Below are positions 17,033 through 23,412 of a stretch of 37,647 bases of DNA, piece by piece. Origin of the DNA: Lentibacter sp. (lineage in GTDB: Bacteria; Pseudomonadota; Alphaproteobacteria; Rhodobacterales; Rhodobacteraceae); NCBI GenBank assembly GCA_016744435.1, contig JADGEJ010000036.1, positions 1 to 37,647 of the forward strand, given 5' to 3'. Made by a program: the position numbers and the translations under genes. A model generated the notes under the pieces. The model worked only from the letters and a program-made list of their open reading frames with translations, was not told where the DNA came from and did not search any database. Within the stretch, counting starts at the first letter, position 1. Each line of letters starts with the position of its first letter.

Positions 17033-18316
17033 ATGAAGAAGACACTAGCAACAATGGCCCTCGCAGCAACAATGGTTGCAGGCCCAGTGATGGCGGATCT
17101 CGTATTCCCGTCACTTTCCTATCGCACAGGCCCATACGCGGCTGGCGGCATTCCGTTCGCGGACGGCTACGCCGACTATTTCACGCTGCTCAACGAGCGT
17201 GACGGCGGCATCGGCGGCGTGAAAGCAAAGCTGCTTGAGTGCGAAACTGGCTACAACACCGAAAAAGGCGTTGAGTGCTACGAAGCCACAAAAGGCGAGG
17301 GCGCTCTTGTCTATCAACCGCTTTCAACAGGCATCACCTACCAGCTGATCCCGAAAACAACAGCTGACGATATCCCGATGCACACAATGGGCTACGGTCG
17401 TACATCTGCCGCCAACGGCGCAGTATTCAGCCACACTTTCAACTACCCGGCCAACTACTGGAACGGCGCCTCAATCGGCATCAACCACCTGCTCGAAATC
17501 AACGGTGGCGATATCAAAGGCAAAAAAGTTGCACTGGTTTATCACAACTCTGCCTACGGCAAAGAGCCTATCCGCACACTTGAAGAGCTGTCAAAGAAGC
17601 ACGGTTACGAGTTGAACCTCGTGCCAGTTGACCACCCGGGCCAAGAGCAAAAGTCACAGTGGCTCCAGATCCGCCGCGACAAGCCTGACTATGTCATCAT
17701 GTATGGCTGGGGCGTAATGAACCAAGTTGCGATCCAAGAAGCTGCCAACATCCGTTTCCCGATGGAAAACTTCATTGGTATCTGGTGGTCAGGCGCCGAG
17801 CATGACGTTCTGTCAGCTGGCGACAAAGCCAATGGCTACAAAGCGATCACCTTCCACGGTGTTGGCCGTGACTTCCCAGTGTTTGACGACATCAAAACAC
17901 ATGTTGTTGACAAAGGCCTCGCGGCTGGCGCTGGTGACCAAGTCGGTAATGTGCTTTACAACCGTGGCCTCTATGCGGCGATGCTCGCAGCCGAAGCTGC
18001 TAAAACGGCACAAGGCATCCACGGCACAGCCGATATCACAGCATCTATGATGCGTGATGGTATGGAAGCACTGGAAATCAACGAAGAGAAGATGACTGCT
18101 CTCGGCATGCCAAACTTCGGCCCGAGCTTCAAAGTGTCTTGCATGAACCACGGTGGCCCAGGCCTCGGCGGCATGACGCAATGGGACGCAGCTGCACAGA
18201 AATGGAACCTCATTTCTGACTTCGGACCATCAGACATGGAAGTTATCCAGCCATTGATCGACGCTGACTCTGCTGCTTATGCAAAAGAGAACAGCCTCGA
18301 AGCTGGCTGCAAATAA
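17033..18316 (+). CDS. Periplasmic substrate-binding protein of HAAT-type ABC importer
   Basis: The protein has 427 residues. A typical Sec signal peptide (MKKTLATMALAATMVAGPVMA) has a likely cut after Ala21. The mature part is a type I periplasmic binding protein of the Leu/amide/aromatic-acid class, with YRTGPYAAGGIPFADGY, GVECYEATKGEGALVYQP, ALVYHNSAYGKEPIRTLEEL and VIMYGWGVMNQVAIQEA. It would capture the substrate and deliver it to the permeases. It is longer than the leucine-binding protein (~350 residues). The neighbouring CoA ligases suggest that the ligand is a carboxylic acid rather than an amino acid. A stem-loop right after the gene may protect or end its transcript. Confidence 0.92.
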   Translation: MKKTLATMALAATMVAGPVMADLVFPSLSYRTGPYAAGGIPFADGYADYFTLLNERDGGIGGVKAKLLECETGYNTEKGVECYEATKGEGALVYQPLSTGITYQLIPKTTADDIPMHTMGYGRTSAANGAVFSHTFNYPANYWNGASIGINHLLEINGGDIKGKKVALVYHNSAYGKEPIRTLEELSKKHGYELNLVPVDHPGQEQKSQWLQIRRDKPDYVIMYGWGVMNQVAIQEAANIRFPMENFIGIWWSGAEHDVLSAGDKANGYKAITFHGVGRDFPVFDDIKTHVVDKGLAAGAGDQVGNVLYNRGLYAAMLAAEAAKTAQGIHGTADITASMMRDGMEALEINEEKMTALGMPNFGPSFKVSCMNHGGPGLGGMTQWDAAAQKWNLISDFGPSDMEVIQPLIDADSAAYAKENSLEAGCK

Positions 18317-18325
18317 GCAACTCCT

Positions 18326-18352
18326 GCCTCGGCCGCACTCAGTGGCCGAGGC
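18326..18352 (+). terminator. Stem-loop between binding protein and second ATPase genes
   Basis: A perfect 9-bp stem (GCCTCGGCC at 18326-18334 and GGCCGAGGC at 18344-18352) has a 9-base loop. It is followed by ACCTTTC, without a real T-run, so it is more likely an attenuator or 3'-end stabiliser than a complete terminator. The position just after the binding protein is common in ABC operons. Confidence 0.6.
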
Positions 18353-18382
18353 ACCTTTCAAGTTTCAACCGAGAGACGCCCC

Positions 18383-19225
18383 ATGCTTGATGCCCCCGTT
18401 CTTGACGCCGCTGATGTAAAACAAGAGACCATTCTAGAGGTCAACAATATCGAGGTGATCTACAATCACGTGATCCTCGTGCTCAAAGGTGTGAGCCTTA
18501 AAGTGCCCAAAGGCGGAATCACCGCCTTGCTCGGTGGCAACGGCGCAGGCAAGACAACCACGCTGAAAGCGATCTCGAACCTGCTGCATTCCGAGCGCGG
18601 CGAAGTTACCAAAGGCAGCGTTGAATACCGCGGCGAACGGGTGCAAGAGCTTGACCCAGCCGAACTGGTGAAGCGCGGCGTCATTCAGGTGATGGAAGGC
18701 CGCCATTGTTTTGAGCACCTCACAGTTGAGGAAAACTTGCTCACAGGCGCCTATACACGCACCGACGGCAAAGGCGCTGTCGATGCTGACCTTGAGATGG
18801 TCTACAACTATTTCCCGCGCCTCAAAGAGCGCCGCAAAAGCCAGGCTGGCTACACCTCGGGTGGTGAGCAACAGATGGTTGCCATTGGCCGCGCGCTTTT
18901 GAGCCGCCCAGAAACGATCCTGCTGGACGAGCCTTCGATGGGTCTTGCACCGCAGTTGGTTGAGCAGATCTTCCAGATCGTGAAATCGCTCAACGAAGAG
19001 CAGGGCTATACCTTCCTGCTGGCGGAGCAGAATACCAACGTCGCCCTGCGTTATGCGCATTACGGCTACATTCTGGAATCAGGCCGCGTTGTGATGGACG
19101 GCCCCGCCGCCGAGCTGCGCGAAAACCCTGACGTGAAAGAATTCTACCTCGGGATGTCTGATGAGGGCCGCAAAAGCTTCCGCGATGTGCGGTCTTACCG
19201 CCGCCGCAAACGTTGGCTGAGCTAA
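18383..19225 (+). CDS. ABC transporter ATP-binding protein, LivF type
   Basis: The protein has 280 residues. Walker A is GGNGAGKTT, the signature is SGGEQQMVAIGRALL, Walker B is TILLDEPSMGLAP, and the switch region is LLAEQNTNVALR, where LivF proteins usually carry Gln in place of His. It should pair with the LivG-type ATPase encoded upstream. Compared with LivF (~235 residues) it has an N-terminal extension of about 15-20 residues and a basic C-terminal tail (SYRRRKRWLS). It lies 66 bp after the binding protein, beyond the stem-loop. It is probably still part of the same operon. Confidence 0.92.
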   Translation: MLDAPVLDAADVKQETILEVNNIEVIYNHVILVLKGVSLKVPKGGITALLGGNGAGKTTTLKAISNLLHSERGEVTKGSVEYRGERVQELDPAELVKRGVIQVMEGRHCFEHLTVEENLLTGAYTRTDGKGAVDADLEMVYNYFPRLKERRKSQAGYTSGGEQQMVAIGRALLSRPETILLDEPSMGLAPQLVEQIFQIVKSLNEEQGYTFLLAEQNTNVALRYAHYGYILESGRVVMDGPAAELRENPDVKEFYLGMSDEGRKSFRDVRSYRRRKRWLS

Positions 19226-19285
19226 GGCGTCTTATTCCTTTCACCGCCTGCAAAGGCGCTTGTAACCCTTCGGAGGGCTTTCTAG

Positions 19286-20506
19286 ATGAGCCAATTTTTT
19301 GACAATCTCGAAACGCGCACCACGAGTGAGCGGGCCGCTGATCTTGCAAAAGCTTTGCCTGAACAAGTCGCGCGCGCGCAGGCATTGTCTGGCTATGGCG
19401 ACAGCCTGAAAGGCGTTGATGCCAGCGCGATCACCTCGCCTGAAGCGCTCGCCGGTTTGCCGGTTTTGCGCAAGTCTGACTTGGGTGCCGCGCAGAAAGC
19501 CAAGCCGCCTTTTGGCGGGCTGACAACTTTGAAGCCAAGCGAGTTTGGCCACATCTTCCAAAGCCCCGGGCCGATCTATGAGCCCGGCAGCACCAGCCAC
19601 GACTGGTGGCGCGCAGGCCGCTTTCTGGCGGCAGCTGGTGTGGGCAAGGGCGACATCGTGCACAACTGTTTTTCCTATCACCTCACGCCCGCGGGCATGA
19701 TGTTTGAGAACGGTGCCCGCGCTGTAGGCGCCTCCGTTTTACCGGCTGGCGTTGGTCAGACCGAGCTTCAGGCCCAAGCCGCGCATGACATTGGCTCAAC
19801 GGCTTATGCCGGCACACCTGACTACCTCAAGATCATCCTCGACAAGGCCGACGAGATGGGCCTCAAGCTTGCTATAACCAAAGCGGTTGTCGGCGGCGGG
19901 GCGCTTTTCCCGAGCCTGCGCCAAGAATATGCTGATCGCGGCATCGCTTGCTTGCAAAGTTACGGCACTGCCGATTTGGGTACGATCGCCTATGAAAGCG
20001 TTTTGAACGAAGGTATGATCGTTGATGAAGGCGTTATCGTCGAGATCGTAACGCCAGGCACGGGCAACCCTGTTGCGCCCGGCGAAGTGGGCGAAGTTGT
20101 GGTGACAACGCTCAACCCCGACTACCCGTTGATCCGCTTTGCCACCGGCGATATGAGCGCTGTCCTAGAAGGCCAAAGCCCTTGCGGGCGCACCAATATG
20201 CGCATCAAAGGCTGGATGGGCCGGGCTGATCAGACCACCAAGATCAAAGGCATGTTCGTGCGCCCGGAGCAAGTTGCTGCATTGGTTTCCAAACATGGTG
20301 AAATCGCCAAAGCCCGTGTTATCGCAACCCGCGAAGGCGAGATGGACGCAATGACTGTCCAGATCGAAGCCGAGGGCGGCGATGCTACAGTCTACGCGAA
20401 GTCGGTGGCAGAAGTTCTGAAGCTCAAAGGCAAGATCGACGTTGTTGCTCTTGGCAGCCTGCCAAAGGACGGCCTCGTGATCGAAGATCAGCGCAGTTAC
20501 GACTGA
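19286..20506 (+). CDS. Phenylacetate-CoA ligase-like AMP-dependent ligase
   Basis: The protein has 406 residues, near the usual PaaK length of ~430. It looks like the phenylacetate-CoA ligase family: an early LAGLPVLRKSDL segment, IFQSPGPIYEPGSTSHDWWR, FSYHLTPAGMMFENGARAVG, QSYGTADLGTIAYES, and YPLIRFATGDMSA followed by GRADQTTKIKGMFVRPEQV. It would activate an aryl or other carboxylic acid to its CoA thioester. Classic PaaK has a Ser/Thr/Gly-rich P-loop (SSGTTG-like); here the corresponding stretch reads SPGPIYEPGS, so it is divergent. A good ribosome-binding site (GGAGGG) precedes the ATG by 8 bases. It closes the importer cluster. Confidence 0.88.
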   Translation: MSQFFDNLETRTTSERAADLAKALPEQVARAQALSGYGDSLKGVDASAITSPEALAGLPVLRKSDLGAAQKAKPPFGGLTTLKPSEFGHIFQSPGPIYEPGSTSHDWWRAGRFLAAAGVGKGDIVHNCFSYHLTPAGMMFENGARAVGASVLPAGVGQTELQAQAAHDIGSTAYAGTPDYLKIILDKADEMGLKLAITKAVVGGGALFPSLRQEYADRGIACLQSYGTADLGTIAYESVLNEGMIVDEGVIVEIVTPGTGNPVAPGEVGEVVVTTLNPDYPLIRFATGDMSAVLEGQSPCGRTNMRIKGWMGRADQTTKIKGMFVRPEQVAALVSKHGEIAKARVIATREGEMDAMTVQIEAEGGDATVYAKSVAEVLKLKGKIDVVALGSLPKDGLVIEDQRSYD

Positions 20507-20607
20507 GCCATACTGCTCTGGTGTTTTTGGAAGCCCTTCTCTGGCAGTGAGTTACTGAACAGCGGAGGGCGGTTTGGCTGTTTAAGCAAGCGTAACATAA
20601 GTAACCC

Positions 20608-21531
20608 TCAGCGAATGCGAAACCCAAAGTATTGCGCGGCAGGCTCTTTGAGATCAGGGGAACTGCGCAACAGCTCGGCAACCCCGCGTGCTATGGCTCG
20701 GCGTGTCGAGCGAGGCGAGGCTTTGTGCTGAACAGACAAGGCTTGTAGAAGTTTCACCCTTGTTTCAAAAGGCAAAACCTGCGGCTTCAAGTGATGATCA
20801 ATGATTTCCTGAGCCGCCTTGGCTCCGCCGAGTTCGATCAGGGCCGTGGCGTAAGCTCCCATGTAGGGTATGTTGCCCTCGATCGCCATATCCAGCTCGT
20901 CTGACAGAAAGTGGCTGTAGCCTTGGTTGCGAGACAGGCCCGCAAGCAAGATGCGCACTGGCATCAACTCTTCGTCGCCTGTTTCAAGCTGGCGTTTCAG
21001 GTTCTGAATGTTCGGCAATTTTACCCCGCGCAGCGCACTATATGGAGCTCGGTCAAGTTCTTGCAAGGCGAGACGGCCGACAGCTGGGCTTGGATCATTC
21101 AGCAGTTTAGCGAAAAACGCGAGGCGCTTCTCGTCGCCGCCGTTGATCAGGGCTGATTGGCGCTGCGTCACTTGCTTGACGACGTCGTGTAACCTGCTGT
21201 CAAGAATGGTAAGCGCCAGCCAAGGCCCGTAGGCTCCGTCACGCGCGAGCAAAACACTCCTTGAAGGGCGCGCTGCGAGCAATTTGCGAACGCTCTTTGC
21301 AACGGGCAAGGGGATGTCTGACACGTCTGGCCCCATCAGCACCTCGACCAGCTTATAGCGGCTGGGCTGTGCTGGATCGAGGCGTGCAACGGCGACTTGC
21401 TCAGTTGTTAAAAGGACATCAACAAGTGTTGGGTTCGGCGTATAGCCGTGAAAGGCACAGGCGAGAGCTGTTTGCGTGAGGCTTAGGCTCAAAACACCTG
21501 CAAAAACCAACCCCAAAAACTTGTTTGTCAT
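20608..21531 (-). CDS. Exported protein of unknown function, helical repeat-like
   Basis: The protein has 307 residues. I do not recognise a named family. The N-terminus is a clear signal peptide with likely cleavage after LTQTALA (residue 24); the mature chain would start with Cys, but the preceding residues do not match a proper lipobox. The body looks all-helical and reminiscent of HEAT-type repeats (DPSPAVGRLALQELDRAPY, SDELDMAIEGNIPYMGAYATALIELGG, FETRVKLLQALSVQHKASP in successive segments). It is probably periplasmic. It lies downstream of rpmJ on the same strand, but beyond a strong terminator, so it has its own promoter. No functional proposal is made. Confidence 0.75.
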   Translation of the reverse strand: MTNKFLGLVFAGVLSLSLTQTALACAFHGYTPNPTLVDVLLTTEQVAVARLDPAQPSRYKLVEVLMGPDVSDIPLPVAKSVRKLLAARPSRSVLLARDGAYGPWLALTILDSRLHDVVKQVTQRQSALINGGDEKRLAFFAKLLNDPSPAVGRLALQELDRAPYSALRGVKLPNIQNLKRQLETGDEELMPVRILLAGLSRNQGYSHFLSDELDMAIEGNIPYMGAYATALIELGGAKAAQEIIDHHLKPQVLPFETRVKLLQALSVQHKASPRSTRRAIARGVAELLRSSPDLKEPAAQYFGFRIR

Positions 21532-21634
21532 TACGCCTCCAAAGTGTGGCTACTTCCAGTGCTCACAATACGCCAAGCAATATGCGCAGCATATCATGAA
21601 CAGGGCCGTCAGCCAGCCTTGCGCGCGCCAAAGA

Positions 21635-21662
21635 AAAAGGCCGCCCAAAAGAGCGGCCTTTT
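21635..21662 (-). terminator. Rho-independent terminator of rpmJ
   Basis: A perfect 10-bp stem (AAAAGGCCGC at 21635-21644 with GCGGCCTTTT at 21653-21662) has an 8-base loop. Read on the minus strand it lies 21 bp after the rpmJ stop and ends in a T-rich run (CCTTTTTCTTT). The A-tract before the stem also gives a T-run in the other direction. Confidence 0.85.
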
Positions 21663-21682
21663 CGCAGAATTTTTCGTGTCGC

Positions 21683-21808
21683 TTAACCCTGACGGGCTTT
21701 GAAACGCGGCTGTGTTTTGTTGATCACATAGACGCGGCCCTTGCGGCGCACGATACGGCAATCACGGTGCCGGTTCTTCAGCGAGCGAAGTGAGTTTTTA
21801 ACCTTCAT
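21683..21808 (-). CDS. rpmJ: 50S ribosomal protein L36 (C-minus type)
   Basis: The gene encodes 41 residues beginning [17 protein letters not shown] and ending [11 protein letters not shown]. It matches alphaproteobacterial L36, a very basic protein of the large ribosomal subunit. Only one of the four zinc-ligand cysteines of the classical form is present (Cys17), so it is the zinc-independent type with a few extra internal residues. A ribosome-binding site (GGAGA) precedes the ATG by about 8 bases. A strong terminator follows. It stands alone, outside the spc ribosomal operon, as is common in this class. Confidence 0.95.
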   Translation of the reverse strand: MKVKNSLRSLKNRHRDCRIVRRKGRVYVINKTQPRFKARQG

Positions 21809-21891
21809 CAGGCTGTCTCCTTAATCGCGGCGCAGGCCATGCGCCTTTGGGTTTGCGGGTGCTCAAGCGAGGCCTGAGCGGCTAATCTGCG

Positions 21892-21966
21892 TGGTGGGCG
21901 ATACAAGGTTCGAACTTGTGACCCCTTCGATGTCAACGAAGTGCTCTACCACTGAGCTAATCGCCC
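21892..21966 (-). tRNA. tRNA-Val (anticodon GAC)
   Basis: Read on the minus strand the 75 bases fold into a full cloverleaf: acceptor GGGCGAT/ATCGCCC, D-arm GCTC/GAGC, anticodon stem CTTCG/CGAAG with loop TTGACAT, and T-arm ACAAG/CTTGT with loop TTCGAAC. The anticodon GAC reads valine codons GUC and GUU. The discriminator is A and the CCA end is encoded. It lies upstream of rpmJ on the same strand. Confidence 0.96.
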
Positions 21967-22066
21967 GTACTGAAACAAGTTTCCGCCTCTCAAATAAAGA
22001 GAGGCGCGAAAACCCGCGCCAGTGCTCCGTGTCTATAAAAGGAGTCGTTGATATGATCAAGGGCTT

Positions 22067-22094
22067 TTGGAACCTATATTATTGTGACTATACT
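22067..22094 (+). promoter_or_regulatory. Sigma-70-type promoter of the N-formylglutamate amidohydrolase gene
   Basis: A -35 box TTGGAA (22067-22072) and -10 box TATACT (22089-22094) are separated by 16 bp. Transcription would start near 22101, giving a short leader before the ATG at 22118 with ribosome-binding site CGGAG. Confidence 0.55.
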
Positions 22095-22117
22095 TAGGGC
22101 AACAAAACGGAGCACGT

Positions 22118-22978
22118 ATGCCTCGCATAGCCTATGATTTGATCCATCCGGAACGGCGCACCACTTCTGTGGTGTTTGCTTCGCCTCACAGTGGGCGCGA
22201 CTATCCGTGGACATTTGTGCGCAAGACTCTGTTAGACCAACACAGTATCCGAAGCTCGGAAGATGCCTTTGTTGACAAGCTCTTTGAGTTCGCTCCTAAG
22301 TGCGGCGCGCCCTTGCTTTTGGCCGGCGCTCCGCGTGCATATATTGACTTGAACCGCGCGGCTGAAGAGCTTGACCCAGCCTTGTTTGAAGGTGTGAAAA
22401 GCCGCGGACATAATCCGCGTGTTGCTTCTGGCCTAGGGGTCATCCCACGCGTTGTGTCAAACGGGCGGGCGATCTACCGAGGCAAGTTACCCTTGTCGGA
22501 AGCCGAGCGTAGGATCGACAGCTACTGGCGCCCTTACCATGCGATGCTGCGAAAACTGCTCGAACAGTCGCGCGCGAGTTTTGGCGAGGCTATTCTGGTT
22601 GATTGCCACTCCATGCCGCACGAAGCGATGGATATCGCGGCTCGAGGAGCCGTTAAGCGCCCAGAGATCGTGATCGGCGACAGGCATGGGGCTTCGGCAT
22701 CCAACCAGATCGTTGACCAGATTGAAGCGGCCTTTGCCGCGGAAGGGTTGCATGTGGTGCGTAACGTGCCGTTCGCAGGCGCCTACACCTGTCAGGCCTA
22801 TGGGCGGCCAAGCTATGGCCAACACGCCATCCAGATCGAAATTGACCGCTCGCTCTATATGAATGAACAAATGATCCGCCCGAATGGCAACTTTGAAGCG
22901 TTTCGCCGCATTCTTAAGCGCGTAACGGCGGAAATTTGTGAAGCTGGAAGCGGGCAAGAACGGCTTGCAGCGGAGTAA
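22118..22978 (+). CDS. N-formylglutamate amidohydrolase family protein
   Basis: The protein has 286 residues and matches the N-formylglutamate amidohydrolase (FGase) family, which releases formate or related groups from N-acyl glutamate, the last step of one histidine-degradation route. Visible motifs are FASPHSGRDYP, YIDLNRAAEELDP, ILVDCHSMPHEAM and GDRHGASASNQIVDQ, followed by FAGAYTCQAYGRPSYGQHAIQIEIDRSLYM. His, Asp and Glu residues in these motifs are suited to metal binding. No other hut genes are nearby, so a general amide or cell-wall-related role is possible, as many such paralogues are unassigned. It is a soluble protein with its own promoter. Confidence 0.9.
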   Translation: MPRIAYDLIHPERRTTSVVFASPHSGRDYPWTFVRKTLLDQHSIRSSEDAFVDKLFEFAPKCGAPLLLAGAPRAYIDLNRAAEELDPALFEGVKSRGHNPRVASGLGVIPRVVSNGRAIYRGKLPLSEAERRIDSYWRPYHAMLRKLLEQSRASFGEAILVDCHSMPHEAMDIAARGAVKRPEIVIGDRHGASASNQIVDQIEAAFAAEGLHVVRNVPFAGAYTCQAYGRPSYGQHAIQIEIDRSLYMNEQMIRPNGNFEAFRRILKRVTAEICEAGSGQERLAAE

Positions 22979-23108
22979 CTTGGTGGAAAAACCATTTTTT
23001 ATCAATGTGAAAAGCCAGTTTATACGAGGGTTTTGAACCTTCATTTAACCCACCGTTGCCTTAGGTTAACGGCCGGTCGTTACCTTTGGAACTAATCTGC
23101 CTACAGTA

Positions 23109-23143
23109 TGCATAACGCCGTGCATAACGCCGTGCATAATGCG
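23109..23143 (+). repeat. 12-bp direct tandem repeat, about 2.9 copies
   Basis: TGCATAACGCCG occurs at 23109-23120 and 23121-23132 without change, and a third, partly changed and shortened copy (TGCATAATGCG) follows to 23143. The unit is a multiple of three, but there is no supported gene here. Confidence 0.85.
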
Positions 23144-23246
23144 TACATACGATTTCGGCGTAATTCCTTAACAGAAATTTACTTAATCGAGCGTGCGCAG
23201 ATGAGCTGCATGCAGGGTTTGCGCCGTGGCTTCGCCACGTCGCCCC

Positions 23247-23291
23247 GCCGATTGGCCGGATCGCAGCGAAGCTGCGATCCGGCCAATCGGC
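23247..23291. terminator. Very long perfect hairpin (21-bp stem, GAA loop)
   Basis: The arms 23247-23267 and 23271-23291 are exact reverse complements, leaving only GAA as loop; the core reads GCAGC-GAA-GCTGC. It lies between convergent genes and could stop transcription from either side, although neither side has a clear T-run. It might also be a dispersed palindromic element. Confidence 0.55.
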
Positions 23292-23358
23292 CACGCCCAA
23301 CGCAAAATAGGGCACCTTTGGTGCACGGTTTGGGGCGGGAGGCTTGGACAGGTTCGGT

Positions 23359-23412
23359 GGCCCTAACGTAGGGCGCGGCCCTAACGTAGGGCGCGGCCCT
23401 AGCGTAGGGCGC
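23359..23412. repeat. 18-bp tandem repeat, three copies, overlapping the dinB stop
   Basis: GGCCCTAACGTAGGGCGC occurs at 23359-23376 and 23377-23394, and with one change (A to G) at 23395-23412. Each copy contains the inverted repeat GCCCTA...TAGGGC. On the minus strand, in the dinB frame, each unit encodes Gly-Arg-Ala-Leu-Arg followed by a TAG stop, so it is a tandem duplication of the gene's own end. Confidence 0.9.

Larger units (their letters stand above)
22979..23398. other. Gene-free stretch with hairpins and short tandem repeats
   Basis: No credible gene is seen in these 420 bp between the convergent amidohydrolase and dinB genes. It holds a 12-bp tandem repeat (23109-23143), then a series of perfect stems with three-base loops: 23225-23239, the long one at 23247-23291, 23312-23324, and the repeated GCCCTA-ACG-TAGGGC units that run into dinB. 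The first third (22979-23100) is AT-richer. Short open frames here differ from their surroundings only because of the repeats. Confidence 0.6.

Noticed and set aside
22048-22060. TTGATATGATCAA as an FNR site
   Set aside because: The half-sites are perfect but the spacer is 3 bases instead of 4, which would place them wrongly for an FNR dimer.
23109-23143. Replication iterons
   Set aside because: Only about three short copies, no DnaA boxes recognised nearby and no replication initiator gene in the window.
23359-23412. Possible CRISPR array
   Set aside because: The 18-bp units are directly adjacent without spacers, and no cas genes are present.
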